A stretch of DNA of 64,000 nucleotides from Bacillus spongiae (lineage in GTDB: Bacteria; Bacillota; Bacilli; Bacillales; Bacillaceae_K), in contig NZ_JBBAXC010000003.1 of NCBI RefSeq assembly GCF_037120725.1, forward strand, positions 248,001 through 312,000, read 5' to 3'. The number at the start of each line of letters is the position of its first letter. Position 1 is the stretch's first letter. This document shows positions 26,424-36,148 of this stretch, piece by piece. The notes under the pieces were generated by a model that was given only the letters and a program-made list of their open reading frames with translations, was not told where the DNA came from and searched no databases. A program made the translations under genes and the position numbers.

Positions 26424-28073
26424 ATGAAGAAAAAACTATCATTCCTATTAGTTCTTCTTCTTGCTCTTTCCACATTTTTAGCAGCTTGTGGTGGAGATAC
26501 TGATGAAGACACACAGAAAGACACAGGCAACGACACAGATAAAGAGAGACCACAGGTACTTAATTTAAGATCGGGTGAAGAAATTCCTAAAATGAGCCCA
26601 ACTAAAGCAAGTGACTCCGTTTCATTTGAAGTAATGAACAGTGTATATGAAGGTTTATACCGTTTAGGTGAAGGTGATGAGCCAGTTCTAGGTATGGCAG
26701 AATCAGAGCCAGAAATCAGTGAAGACGGTAAGACATATACGTTCACTATTCGTGATGCGAAATGGTCTGATGGTTCACCAGTAACAGCGCATGATTTTGA
26801 GTACGCTTGGAAAAAAGTGTTAGACCCAGAAACTGAAGGTGTACAATATGCGTACATTATGTATGATATTAAAGGCGCATACGAGGCTCATGAAAAAGGT
26901 GGAAGCCTTGATGACGTTGGGGTAAAAGCAACTGACGAAAAAACATTAGTAGTAGAGCTTAATAGTGTAGCTCCATACTTCAAAGGTTTACTTTCTTTTG
27001 CAACATTCTACCCGCAAAAACAAGAATATGTTGAAGCACAAGGTGAAGAATATGCTTTAGAAGCAGATAAATCACTTTACAATGGTCCTTTCGTTTTATC
27101 AGAATGGAAACATGAGCAAAGCTACCAATTAAAGAAAAACCCAGATTATTGGGATGCAGATACTGTTAAACTAGAAGAAATTAACTACAATATCGTTAAA
27201 GATACTTCTACTGTAGTAAGTTTATATGAAACTAATCGAGTTGATATTGCTGGATTAAACTCAGAGTACGTAGACAAATGGAAAGATGATCCAAACTTCT
27301 ACACTCGTGAAACATCAACTTTATTCTACCTACGCTTTAACCATACAAACGATATTCTTAAAAACGTAAATGCTCGTAAAGCAATTTCAATGGCTATAGA
27401 TAAAGAATCTGTAGTTGACGTATTACTAAATAACGGATCTGTCCCTGCAGATTACTTTGTACCAGCTAACTTCGTAACTGGTCCAGATGGCAAAGACTTC
27501 CGTGAAGTTAATGGTGATATGAACGTAATGAATCTTGAAGAAGCTAAGAAGCTTTGGAAAACAGCGAAGGAAGAAGAAGGAATTGATTCTTTCGAGCTTG
27601 AATTATTGAACTATGATGGTGAGAATGCTAGAAAATTTGGTGAGTATATTAAAGAACAGTTAGAGGGTAACCTTGAAGGTTTAACTGTATCAATTTCTCA
27701 ACAGCCGTTTAAACAAAAACTTAAGCGTGAAGAAGAGTTAGATTATGACTTCGCATATTCTGGTTGGGGACCAGACTATCCAGATCCAATGACATATATG
27801 GATATGTTTATTACAGATGGTCCAAACAACCAAACTGGTTGGTCAAATGCTGAATTTGATAGCCTAATTGAGCAATCAAAAGGTGAATTAACAAATGATT
27901 TACCAGCACGTTGGCAAGCAATGGCTGACGCAGAGAAACTATTATTTGATGAAGCGGTTATTTCTCCTATGTACCAACGAGGATCCTCTTACTTAGAGCG
28001 TGAATTTGTTAAAGGTGTTATTCGTCACTCCTTTGGAGCAGATGTTTCCTTTAAATGGGCATATATCGAGTAA
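26424..28073 (+). CDS. oppA: Oligopeptide-binding lipoprotein OppA
   Basis: This 549-residue SBP family-5 lipoprotein captures extracellular peptides and delivers them to OppBC. The lipobox LAAC places the lipidated cysteine at residue 22, followed by an acidic, Thr/Asp-rich linker. The motif LTVELN-like and WSDGSPVTAHDFEYAWKKVLDP are typical of OppA. Codon choice looks like a highly expressed gene. A stable hairpin directly after the stop probably makes oppA mRNA more abundant than oppBCDF. In Bacillus this importer also takes up Phr-type signalling peptides. Confidence 0.95.
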   Translation: MKKKLSFLLVLLLALSTFLAACGGDTDEDTQKDTGNDTDKERPQVLNLRSGEEIPKMSPTKASDSVSFEVMNSVYEGLYRLGEGDEPVLGMAESEPEISEDGKTYTFTIRDAKWSDGSPVTAHDFEYAWKKVLDPETEGVQYAYIMYDIKGAYEAHEKGGSLDDVGVKATDEKTLVVELNSVAPYFKGLLSFATFYPQKQEYVEAQGEEYALEADKSLYNGPFVLSEWKHEQSYQLKKNPDYWDADTVKLEEINYNIVKDTSTVVSLYETNRVDIAGLNSEYVDKWKDDPNFYTRETSTLFYLRFNHTNDILKNVNARKAISMAIDKESVVDVLLNNGSVPADYFVPANFVTGPDGKDFREVNGDMNVMNLEEAKKLWKTAKEEEGIDSFELELLNYDGENARKFGEYIKEQLEGNLEGLTVSISQQPFKQKLKREEELDYDFAYSGWGPDYPDPMTYMDMFITDGPNNQTGWSNAEFDSLIEQSKGELTNDLPARWQAMADAEKLLFDEAVISPMYQRGSSYLEREFVKGVIRHSFGADVSFKWAYIE

Positions 28074-28093
28074 CATTTGAGTAACAGCACATC

Positions 28094-28135
28094 AAAAGGG
28101 AGAGTGTACGCAAAATTGCGTATACTCTCCCTTTT
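28094..28135 (+). terminator. Attenuating terminator between oppA and oppB
   Basis: A stem of nearly 20 bp runs from AAAAGGGAGAG (28094) to CTCTCCCTTTT (ending 28135) with a mismatch in the middle. It ends in TTTT and lies in the 166-base gap before oppB. Partial termination or 3' stabilisation of oppA mRNA is likely. Confidence 0.8.
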
Positions 28136-28239
28136 CCACGAAACAACAATTATCTAAATTTAGCGAATATATTTAAAAAAACCACACTATTAGAAATATG
28201 ATATAATAAACGAAAAATCTTTTAAAAGGGGGGCTTGGC

Positions 28240-29169
28240 ATGGTCAAATATACTATTCAACGAATTGCCTACATGATCATCACTTTGCTCATAATAGCTA
28301 CTGCAACATTCTTTCTAATGAAGCTCCTTCCTGGATCACCACTAACAAACGTAGAGAAACTCTCTCCAGAGCAACAGGAACTCATTCTGGATAGATATGG
28401 TTTGAATGATCCGATTCCAGTCCAATATGTGAGATATATGACAAACTTAGCCCAAGGAGACTTAGGGGTTTCATTTATTTATGATGGTCGTTCTGTAACG
28501 AAAATTATTTCTGAACGAATTGGACCTTCTGCACAACTGGGCTTTCAAGCGTTAGTCATTGGAACAATTATAGGACTAGCCATGGGGATTATCGCAGCAC
28601 TTAAGCACAATACAATTTTCGACTACGGTTCAACCTTTATAGCCGTTATTGGTATTTCGGTTCCAGGTTTCGTATTCGCTGCCTTACTTCAGTATTATGT
28701 TGGGGTTGAGCTTCAATGGCTGCCAGTTGCCTTATGGGAAGGCTGGGAATATAGTATCCTTCCGACAATCTCTTTGACGGTTATCGTTATAGCTAATATT
28801 GCTCGTTTTATGCGCTCAGAAATGCTTGAAGTATTGGGTTCTGATTACATTCTGTTAGCGAGAGCGAAAGGGATAAGCTCGGCTGCCATAGTTATTAAAC
28901 ATGGAATTCGAAACGCATTAATCCCAGTTATTACGATTCTTGGTCCGATGACCGTTGGATTAATGACAGGTACTCTCGTTATTGAGCAAATCTTTGCTGT
29001 TCCTGGATTAGGGCCTCAATTTGTTCAATCCATAAACACGAATGATTATCCAATTATTATGGGAATAACTATATTCTTTAGTTTCCTATTTATTGCCGTT
29101 ATTTTCATAGTGGATATTCTGTATGGAATAGTTGATCCGCGTATTCGCTTAGCAGGGGGGAAAAAATAA
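28240..29169 (+). CDS. oppB: Oligopeptide ABC transporter permease OppB
   Basis: This 309-residue inner-membrane permease has six membrane segments and the EAA loop (ARAKGISSAAIVIKHGIRNALIP) that contacts the ATPases. The N-terminal QRIAYMIITLLIIATATFFLM segment is typical of OppB/DppB. It starts with ATG after AAAAGGGGGG, and its stop overlaps the oppC start by one base (TAATG), which points to translational coupling. Confidence 0.95.
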   Translation: MVKYTIQRIAYMIITLLIIATATFFLMKLLPGSPLTNVEKLSPEQQELILDRYGLNDPIPVQYVRYMTNLAQGDLGVSFIYDGRSVTKIISERIGPSAQLGFQALVIGTIIGLAMGIIAALKHNTIFDYGSTFIAVIGISVPGFVFAALLQYYVGVELQWLPVALWEGWEYSILPTISLTVIVIANIARFMRSEMLEVLGSDYILLARAKGISSAAIVIKHGIRNALIPVITILGPMTVGLMTGTLVIEQIFAVPGLGPQFVQSINTNDYPIIMGITIFFSFLFIAVIFIVDILYGIVDPRIRLAGGKK

Positions 29170-30203
29170 TGAAGAACAATAAAGACCAACAAGACCTTAA
29201 GCAAAACTTATCGCCCACCCTGTTTGAACAAACGAAGGTTAGTGACGCTGAGACTGAGGTGATAGCAAGACCAAGCTTGAATTTTTGGCAAGACGCTTGG
29301 ATTCGTCTTCGCAAAAACAAGGGCGCCATCATTGGAATGATCTTAGTTATGATCACGCTTTTATTTGCTTTAGTTGGACCTTACATGAACGAATATTCTT
29401 ATAAAGACCAGAATCTTCGTCATGCCAAATTGCCTCCTAAAATACCAGTATTAGAAAACATAGGATTCCTTCCTTTTGACGGTAAAGACCGTGAAGGAGA
29501 CGATATGTATGAGCTAAAAGGTGTCGATGAGTATTATTGGTTTGGAACAGACGATTTAGGGCGCGATATTTGGACAAGAACTTGGGAAGGAACACGTATT
29601 TCCATATACATTGGTGTATTAGCTGCCATAATCGATTTATTTATCGGTATTGCCTATGGTGGTGCGTCGGGTTATTACGGTGGCCGAGTCGACAATATCA
29701 TGCAAAGATTTATTGAAATCCTAATTGGTATTCCGAATTTAATTGTTGTAATCTTGTTCATCATCATTTTTGAGCCAGGACTTTTCACGATAACAATGGC
29801 GATGGTTATTACTGGTTGGACAGGAATGGCCAGGATTGTACGTGGACAAATCTTACAATTGAAAAACCAAGAATTTGTATTGGCTTCTAGAACGCTGGGG
29901 GCATCGAATAATCGCTTAATTTGGAAGCATTTACTTCCTAACGTTTTGGGCCCGATTATCATTACGACGATGTTTACTGTACCAGCAGCAATCTTTACCG
30001 AAGCATTTTTAAGTTTCATCGGTTTAGGAATTCAACCACCTTTAGCTTCATTAGGATCATTAGTAAATGATGGGTTCCGTTCTTTACAAACGTATCCACA
30101 TATGATGGCATTCCCAGCAATTGTTATTTCAGTTATTATTTTAGGTTTCAACCTAATGGCTGATGGACTTCGAGATGCACTTGATCCGAAGATGCGTAAG
30201 TAA
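29169..30203 (+). CDS. oppC: Oligopeptide ABC transporter permease OppC
   Basis: This 344-residue second permease has an N-terminal cytoplasmic extension of about 60 residues, six membrane segments and the EAA loop (ASRTLGASNNRLIWKHLLPNVLGPI). It pairs with OppB to form the peptide channel. Conserved GTDDLGRDIW precedes the permease core, as usual in OppC/DppC. It overlaps oppB by one base and is followed by oppD after 20 bases with AAGGAAGGGG. Confidence 0.95.
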   Translation: MKNNKDQQDLKQNLSPTLFEQTKVSDAETEVIARPSLNFWQDAWIRLRKNKGAIIGMILVMITLLFALVGPYMNEYSYKDQNLRHAKLPPKIPVLENIGFLPFDGKDREGDDMYELKGVDEYYWFGTDDLGRDIWTRTWEGTRISIYIGVLAAIIDLFIGIAYGGASGYYGGRVDNIMQRFIEILIGIPNLIVVILFIIIFEPGLFTITMAMVITGWTGMARIVRGQILQLKNQEFVLASRTLGASNNRLIWKHLLPNVLGPIIITTMFTVPAAIFTEAFLSFIGLGIQPPLASLGSLVNDGFRSLQTYPHMMAFPAIVISVIILGFNLMADGLRDALDPKMRK

Positions 30204-30223
30204 TTAAGGAAGGGGAAATAAAA

Positions 30224-31297
30224 ATGACAAGGTTATTAGATGTGAAAGACTTGCACGTCTCCTTCACAACGCATGGAGGAGAAGTTCAAGCTGTTCGTGG
30301 AGTAGATTTTCACTTAGATAAAGGGGAAACATTAGCGATTGTTGGAGAGTCTGGGTCAGGAAAATCTGTCACAACGAAAGCAATCATGCGTTTAATTCCC
30401 AACCCTCCAGGTTTCATCAAGCATGGTGAAATGAAATTTGAAGGGCAAGACTTAGTCCAACTAACTGAAAAAGAGATGCAGAAAATTCGTGGAAAAGACA
30501 TCTCAATGATTTTCCAGGATCCAATGACGTCCTTAAACCCAACAATGACGATTGGGAAACAAATTATGGAGCCATTGTTAAAGCATCAAAAACTGAGTAA
30601 AGCAGACGCTCGTAAAAGAACGGTTGAATTGTTAAAGCTCGTGGGTCTTCCAAATCCAGAGGCTAGAATTAAGCAATATCCTCACCAATTTTCTGGTGGA
30701 CAACGACAGCGTGTGGTTATTGCCATCGCTTTAGCTTGTAATCCAAAGATTCTTATTGCAGATGAACCGACAACGGCTCTTGATGTAACGATTCAAGCAC
30801 AAATTTTAGAACTAATGAAAGATTTACAGAAAAAAATAGATACTTCTATTATTTTTATTACCCATGATTTAGGCGTGGTGGCGAATGTTGCTGATCGCGT
30901 TGCGGTAATGTATGGTGGACAGATTGTCGAATCAGGAACAGTAGATGAAATCTTTTATGACCCGAGACACCCTTACACTTGGGGCTTATTATCGTCGATG
31001 CCAACATTGGATACAGAAGTAAAGGCGAAGCTTAAGGCGATTCCAGGTACACCACCTGATCTTTTAAACCCTCCTAAAGGAGATGCTTTTGCTCTACGAA
31101 GCGACTATGCGTTAAAAATTGACTTAGAAAAAGAACCGCCGATGTATAAAGTTTCTGATACCCACTTTGTTAAGTCGTGGTTGTTACATCCGGATGCTCC
31201 TCAGGTTGAGCCTCCTGAAGCGGTGAAAATTAGACAACGCACAATGCCTTCTAACTATGAAAAGCCAGTGCTATTCGAGGAGGTTAATGCAAAATGA
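30224..31297 (+). CDS. oppD: Oligopeptide ABC transporter ATPase OppD
   Basis: This 357-residue ATPase has Walker A GESGSGKS, signature SGGQRQR, Walker [12 protein letters not shown] and the H-loop in ITHD. The C-terminal oligopeptide-type extension after residue 240 is present but without an obvious Fe-S cysteine cluster. It powers peptide import together with OppF. Its stop overlaps the oppF start (ATGA). Confidence 0.95.
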   Translation: MTRLLDVKDLHVSFTTHGGEVQAVRGVDFHLDKGETLAIVGESGSGKSVTTKAIMRLIPNPPGFIKHGEMKFEGQDLVQLTEKEMQKIRGKDISMIFQDPMTSLNPTMTIGKQIMEPLLKHQKLSKADARKRTVELLKLVGLPNPEARIKQYPHQFSGGQRQRVVIAIALACNPKILIADEPTTALDVTIQAQILELMKDLQKKIDTSIIFITHDLGVVANVADRVAVMYGGQIVESGTVDEIFYDPRHPYTWGLLSSMPTLDTEVKAKLKAIPGTPPDLLNPPKGDAFALRSDYALKIDLEKEPPMYKVSDTHFVKSWLLHPDAPQVEPPEAVKIRQRTMPSNYEKPVLFEEVNAK

Positions 31298-32238
31298 CAC
31301 AAACGAAGGAAAAGCTATTAGAAATTAAAAATTTAAAACAATACTTTAATCCAGGAAAACCTAATATGGTTAAAGCGGTGGATGATGTATCATTTGACAT
31401 ATATAGAGGAGAAACGTTAGGGCTTGTTGGCGAATCTGGTTGTGGGAAATCCACGACTGGTCGTACGATCATTCGCCTTTACGATGCAACAGACGGTAAT
31501 GTGTTATTTGATGGTGAAGATGTGCATGGGAAGAAGTCCCGAAGCAAGCTAAAAAAATTCAATCAAAAAATGCAAATGATTTTCCAAGGTCCATACGCAT
31601 CATTAAATCCACGGATGAAGGTTTCAGATATTATTGCTGAAGGCATCGATATTCATGGTTTAGCTAAGAATAAAGAGGAACGTTTGAACAAGGTTTATGA
31701 GCTCCTTGAAACAGTTGGTCTTAATCGTGAGCACGCTAATCGTTTTCCTCACGAATTCTCAGGTGGACAACGTCAACGTCTTGGTATTGCGCGTGCATTA
31801 GCTGTTGACCCTGAATTTATTATTGCAGATGAACCAATTTCTGCTTTGGATGTATCGATTCAAGCTCAAGTGGTGAACTTACTGAAGGATTTACAAAAAG
31901 AGAAAGGGCTAACCTATTTGTTCATTGCCCATGATCTATCTATGGTAAAGTACATTAGTGATCGTATTGGTGTAATGTATTTTGGTAAACTTGTAGAACT
32001 TGCTCCAAGTGATGTCCTTTACAAGAACCCTTTACACCCTTATACGCAATCGTTATTATCTGCTATACCTTTACCAGACCCTGATTATGAGCGTACACGT
32101 TCAAGAAAATCGTATGACCCAAATGTTCATAATTATTCAAACAACGATAAGCTTGAAATGCGTGAAGTTGCTCCGGATCATTTTGTATATTGTTCAGAGA
32201 AGGAATTTGAACAGTACAAAGCTCAATATAAACATTAA
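31294..32238 (+). CDS. oppF: Oligopeptide ABC transporter ATPase OppF
   Basis: This 314-residue ATPase has Walker [10 protein letters not shown], signature SGGQRQR and Walker [12 protein letters not shown]. The C-terminal oligo-HPY region ([19 protein letters not shown]) is typical of OppF. It overlaps oppD by four bases, and a perfect terminator follows its stop codon, closing the operon. Confidence 0.95.
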   Translation: MTQTKEKLLEIKNLKQYFNPGKPNMVKAVDDVSFDIYRGETLGLVGESGCGKSTTGRTIIRLYDATDGNVLFDGEDVHGKKSRSKLKKFNQKMQMIFQGPYASLNPRMKVSDIIAEGIDIHGLAKNKEERLNKVYELLETVGLNREHANRFPHEFSGGQRQRLGIARALAVDPEFIIADEPISALDVSIQAQVVNLLKDLQKEKGLTYLFIAHDLSMVKYISDRIGVMYFGKLVELAPSDVLYKNPLHPYTQSLLSAIPLPDPDYERTRSRKSYDPNVHNYSNNDKLEMREVAPDHFVYCSEKEFEQYKAQYKH

Positions 32239-32268
32239 AAAAAACGATCTCTTTGAGATCGTTTTTTT
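32239..32268 (+). terminator. opp operon terminator
   Basis: AAAAAACGATCTC (32239-32251) pairs with GAGATCGTTTTTT (32255-32267) with loop TTT. Confidence 0.93.
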
Positions 32269-32469
32269 AATGTTACTATTGAATGAATGACTTACATATA
32301 ATATATAACTATCTATTTTCACATGAATTTTTGCAGAATCTACTAAGATTGTTTTCTAAATAGCGGAATACTGCTAGAATAATAGAAAAAAGCTTTTCTT
32401 CATTTTTCCACAAATTTTTTGGATGAATGGCTTATATTCAGTGAACATTACAATTGAGGAGAGATTAAT

Positions 32470-33678
32470 GTGAAAATAAAACAAATAGTTAAAGTATTAA
32501 GTGTAAGTATGCTCCTCCTCCTCCCTACACAAAATGAGACCATGGCAAAAGAGAATGATACGCTAGAAGTTGAATATCATGTCAAAAGAGAAGCATTTGC
32601 TTCCTTAAAAAAAGAATTGCCAGCAAGAATCCCGCGTTTTATTTATGATTCTGGTCTCGTATTTGAATACCCAGATGCTATTAGAGGAATTTACGTAACT
32701 GGACATTCTGCAGGTGGAGGCCGTTTTAATGATTTAGTCTCTTTGGTAAATAAAACAGATTTAAATGCGATGGTGATTGACATCAAAGACGATTGGGGAA
32801 ATGTCACCTTTAAACCGGAAGAGTCTTCTCCTTACGCAAAAATTGGGAAGGACTATATTAAGGACCCTATGAAGACCCTTAAAACACTTGAAGCTGAAAA
32901 CATCTATCCAATTGCACGAGTTGTTGTATTTAAAGACTCTGTATTAGCAAAAGAACATCCAGACTGGTCCTTTAAAGAAGGAGATACTGTGTGGAAAAAT
33001 GGTCGGAATGAATCATTTGTTAACCCGTTTTTGAAAGAGGTGTGGGATTATAACGTTGGAATTGCAATTGAGGCCGCAAAAATGGGTTTCCAAGAAATTC
33101 AGTTTGACTATGTACGCTTTCCAGAAGGATTTGAGCTAAGAGATGATGAGCTTATATATAGTCAAGGTGACTTTCAAAATTCCTCTGAGGATAATATTCA
33201 AAAACGAGTAGAAGCAGTCACAAGTTTTGTAAAGTATGCGAAAGAGCAGTTGGAGCCATATGGTGTTAAAGTGTCTGTCGACATTTTTGGTTATACAGCA
33301 ACACTGCCTGAAGCACCTGGAATTGGACAAAACTTTTCAAAAATTTCAAAGCATGTAGATGTTATTTCATCAATGATCTATCCTAGTCATTGGACTTCCT
33401 ATTTCGGAATAAGTAAACCTGATCTTGAGCCTTATAAATTGGTGACAGAATATGCTAAAGTTGAAAATAATACGTTAGCTCAATTGGAGAACCCACCAAT
33501 CTCAAGACCTTGGATTCAGGATTTTACGGCTACTTGGCTCGGCTCAGGAAACTACAAAGTGTACGGTAAGAAGGAAGTTGAAGACCAAATTAAAGCACTG
33601 AATGACCAAGGGATTGAGGAATTTCTAATATGGAACGCAGGAAATAAGTATACAAATGGGGTAGACTATACTCCGTAA
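32470..33678 (+). CDS. Putative secreted glycoside hydrolase (DUF4015)
   Basis: This 402-residue protein has an N-terminal signal peptide (KIKQIVKVLSVSMLLLLPTQ) and a DUF4015 TIM-barrel-like domain. Conserved stretches are IRGIYVTGHSAGG, AMVIDIKDDWGNV, EIQFDYVRFPEG and VSVDIFGY. The acidic residues in QFDYVRFP and VDIFG are the likely active-site candidates of this family, by analogy only. It probably acts on an extracellular or cell-wall polysaccharide. Start is GTG with GAGGAGAG upstream; a terminator follows. It lies between opp and yjbC as an insertion relative to B. subtilis. Confidence 0.78.
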   Translation: MKIKQIVKVLSVSMLLLLPTQNETMAKENDTLEVEYHVKREAFASLKKELPARIPRFIYDSGLVFEYPDAIRGIYVTGHSAGGGRFNDLVSLVNKTDLNAMVIDIKDDWGNVTFKPEESSPYAKIGKDYIKDPMKTLKTLEAENIYPIARVVVFKDSVLAKEHPDWSFKEGDTVWKNGRNESFVNPFLKEVWDYNVGIAIEAAKMGFQEIQFDYVRFPEGFELRDDELIYSQGDFQNSSEDNIQKRVEAVTSFVKYAKEQLEPYGVKVSVDIFGYTATLPEAPGIGQNFSKISKHVDVISSMIYPSHWTSYFGISKPDLEPYKLVTEYAKVENNTLAQLENPPISRPWIQDFTATWLGSGNYKVYGKKEVEDQIKALNDQGIEEFLIWNAGNKYTNGVDYTP

Positions 33679-33701
33679 TAAACAACCTAATACAAATGTA
33701 G

Positions 33702-33727
33702 AAAAACTCGGTGTTCCGAGTTTTTTG
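33702..33727 (+). terminator. Rho-independent terminator
   Basis: AAAAACTCGG (33702-33711) pairs with CCGAGTTTTT (33716-33725) around a TGTT tetraloop region. Confidence 0.88.
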
Positions 33728-33825
33728 TTTATGCTCTAAGAAACGGGGCACAATAATAGTTGTCTAATATAATGAAAAGAAAAATTTTGTTTGAATAGGA
33801 TAATTGAATTAAAAGGAGCACAAAT

Positions 33826-34401
33826 ATGCATTGGTATGATAAATTAAATCAGTATTTTCCAGTTGAAGAGATGAAATCACAGGCACATATGGAGTCATTA
33901 TTAAAGGAGAAGGGGGACATATATCATAAAGATGAAGGACCTTATCATGTCCTAATGTATGTGGAATTTGAAGAGTTTACGTTCATTGATTATTTATTTG
34001 TGTCAAAGGATGCAAGAGGACAAGGGCTTGGCCATAAACTTATTCAAAAATTAAAAGAAAAAGGAAAGCCGATTATATTAGAAGTGGAACCAATTGATTA
34101 TGAAGATACGGATAGCGAGAAACGGCTTCGTTTTTATAAACGCGAGGGCTTTGAACATGCTAAAAGTATTGGTTATCGTAGAAGGTCACTTGCAACGAAT
34201 GAAATTAATCAGTTAGAGATTTTATACTGGTCACCAAAGGGCGAATCGGAGGAATTAATTTTTGAGTCAATGAGAAAAACGTATCGACTGATCCACACAT
34301 ACAATGATAAAAAATTTTACGGTACTTCTTATCAACCTGTTGAAGAGGTCTTATCAATTGAGGAAAATCGAGAGCAAGACGTATTACAGGATATCGAGTA
34401 A
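33826..34401 (+). CDS. yjbC: GNAT-family acetyltransferase YjbC
   Basis: This 191-residue GNAT protein has the acetyl-CoA-binding motif RGQGLGHKLIQKL and a strand-helix pattern around LEVEPIDYEDTDSEKRLRFYKREGF. It corresponds to yjbC, which precedes spx in B. subtilis. There the yjbC and spx genes share part of their transcription, and yjbC has been tied to salt and stress survival. The acceptor is unknown. AAAAGGAG precedes the ATG by about eight bases. Confidence 0.85.
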   Translation: MHWYDKLNQYFPVEEMKSQAHMESLLKEKGDIYHKDEGPYHVLMYVEFEEFTFIDYLFVSKDARGQGLGHKLIQKLKEKGKPIILEVEPIDYEDTDSEKRLRFYKREGFEHAKSIGYRRRSLATNEINQLEILYWSPKGESEELIFESMRKTYRLIHTYNDKKFYGTSYQPVEEVLSIEENREQDVLQDIE

Positions 34402-34450
34402 TAATTGTACTTTTTAGTTAAGGGCAATGTTTCATACGATAGGAGATAAA

Positions 34451-34523
34451 TGTACACAAGTTGTACATATTATCGAACAATTTAAAGAAAACTATATTCA
34501 TAGTGGATTAAATAAGGTATAAT
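34451..34523 (+). promoter_or_regulatory. spx upstream dyad and promoter
   Basis: ATGTACA-CAAGT-TGTACAT (34450-34468) is a perfect 7-5-7 inverted repeat and a good operator candidate. A -10 element TATAAT lies at 34518-34523, about 90 bases before the spx start; the matching -35 is poor. It does not match the PerR or YodB boxes known for B. subtilis spx. Confidence 0.5.
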
Positions 34524-34613
34524 ACATAATAGATATTTCTTCTTTAAATTAATTATAAAGTAGTTAACGAAGGAAATCTAATATAAATTCCATTAAGGGA
34601 GTGTGAATGGTTC

Positions 34614-35009
34614 ATGGTAACATTGTTCACGTCACCTAGTTGTACGTCATGTCGTAAAGCGAAAGCATGGCTTGAAGAGCATGAAATTGCGTATACAGAG
34701 AGAAATATTTTTTCCGAACCTTTAAGTATAGAGGAAATTAAAGAAATTTTACGAATGACTGAAGATGGTACAGATGAAATCATCTCAACTCGTTCAAAAA
34801 TATTCCAAAAGCTTAATGTAGATCTTGAAACATTACCTTTACAAAATCTATTCGAGCTTATTCAGCAAAATCCTGGTTTATTGAGAAGGCCGATTATTAT
34901 GGATGAAAAGCGTTTGCAAGTCGGATATAATGAAGATGAAATTAGACGCTTTCTCCCTAGAAAGGTTCGTACTTTCCAACTATTAGAAGCACAAAAAATG
35001 GTGAACTAA
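34614..35009 (+). CDS. spx: Transcriptional regulator Spx
   Basis: This 131-residue ArsC-like protein binds the RNA polymerase alpha C-terminal domain and redirects transcription during thiol and disulfide stress. The redox switch C10-x2-C13 (SPSCTSCRK) is intact, as are the RPI and GYNEDEIR segments near the C-terminus. It is degraded by ClpXP with the adaptor SpxH, encoded 7 kb downstream. ATG start after GGGAGTG; a perfect terminator follows the stop. Confidence 0.96.
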   Translation: MVTLFTSPSCTSCRKAKAWLEEHEIAYTERNIFSEPLSIEEIKEILRMTEDGTDEIISTRSKIFQKLNVDLETLPLQNLFELIQQNPGLLRRPIIMDEKRLQVGYNEDEIRRFLPRKVRTFQLLEAQKMVN

Positions 35010-35011
35010 TT

Positions 35012-35041
35012 AAAAACCTTCTTCATATGAAGAAGGTTTTT
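35012..35041 (+). terminator. spx terminator
   Basis: A perfect inverted repeat, AAAAACCTTCTTCAT (35012-35026) and ATGAAGAAGGTTTTT (35027-35041), directly follows spx. Confidence 0.92.
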
Positions 35042-35300
35042 AAATTGGAGAATTACTTAGACTTGCAGTTTTTTCGTCCTTCCGTTAAAATTCACACAAT
35101 AGCTATGTCTTCCTGTTGAATATGGGCAAATAAGGATTTTTCAAAAAATAGGCAAATATATTTCCCTTTCTTATACTTTTATCATAAAATAGAAGTACAA
35201 GAGTAAAGAGATTTAAATTTTTTATATTAATTAGACATAGCTATGCTTGAGGGTATAGCCCCTTCAACCATAATTTAAAATGAGAAGGGAGAGGTGAATA

Positions 35301-35957
35301 ATGGAAATTGAACGTATTAATGAAAATACAGTTAAATTTTATATTTCTTATATTGATATAGAAGACCGTGGCTTTGACCGTGAAGAAATATGGTATAATC
35401 GGGAAAGAAGTGAAGAACTCTTTTGGGAAATGATGGATGAGGTGCATCAAGAAGAAGACTTTGCTGTAGAAGGACCGCTATGGATTCAAGTACAGGCCTT
35501 AGATAAAGGTTTAGAAATTCTCGTAACAAAAGCACAAGTCTCTAAAGATGGACAGAAATTTGAGTTACCTATTCCGGATGAAAAGCTTAAAGAACTCCCA
35601 GTAGATGAGAGAATTGAAGAATTTTTGGATGAACATTTTCAAATAAAGCAAAATGAAGAGGTTGAGAATTCCTTACACTTTATGTTGAAATTTGATGAAT
35701 TTGACGATGTAATTGCATTATCTAATCGAATTCAAGAAGATCTTTTCTCTACCTCATTATACTCGTTCGAGGATAATTATTACTTATTTGTTGAATTTGA
35801 CGATCAGGAATTTAGTGAGGAGCAAATTGAGAATACTATCAGTATTTTATTGGAGTATGCATCAGAGACCTCTTTAACTGTCCACCGTCTTGAGGAATAT
35901 GGGAAAATAATTATTAACGAAAATGTATTTTCTACTATTCAACAGTATTTCTCGTAA
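35301..35957 (+). CDS. mecA: Adaptor protein MecA
   Basis: This 218-residue adaptor delivers substrates, notably ComK and ComS in B. subtilis, to the ClpC-ClpP protease and also helps assemble the ClpC hexamer. The N-terminal substrate-binding domain (MEIERINENTVKFYISYIDI) and the C-terminal ClpC-binding domain (from about residue 120) are separated by an acidic linker. It sits between spx and cls; the B. subtilis yjbE gene usually found here is absent. GAGAAGGGAGAGG precedes the ATG. A terminator follows. Confidence 0.95.
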   Translation: MEIERINENTVKFYISYIDIEDRGFDREEIWYNRERSEELFWEMMDEVHQEEDFAVEGPLWIQVQALDKGLEILVTKAQVSKDGQKFELPIPDEKLKELPVDERIEEFLDEHFQIKQNEEVENSLHFMLKFDEFDDVIALSNRIQEDLFSTSLYSFEDNYYLFVEFDDQEFSEEQIENTISILLEYASETSLTVHRLEEYGKIIINENVFSTIQQYFS

Positions 35958-35975
35958 GATTGACTGATGTTTTCA

Positions 35976-36008
35976 ACCGATTTCTTATTATAGAAATCGG
36001 TCTTTTTT
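35976..36008 (+). terminator. mecA terminator
   Basis: ACCGATTTCT (35976-35985) pairs with AGAAATCGGT (35992-36001), followed by CTTTTTT. Confidence 0.9.
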
Positions 36009-36148
36009 AAAGGAACAGAATTCAACTACCTTAGGGTCCGTTTATAGCCCTCATTAGACGATCAATTCTTCTGAGGTTAATTATTCGGCCTATGAGTTTA
36101 GTTTTCTTATTTCAAGTATAAAAAAAACTTGCTAATGAAGGTGTAATT

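Noticed and set aside
26399-26857. Minus-strand frame of 152 codons opposite oppA
   Set aside because: Shadow frame caused by oppA codon usage.
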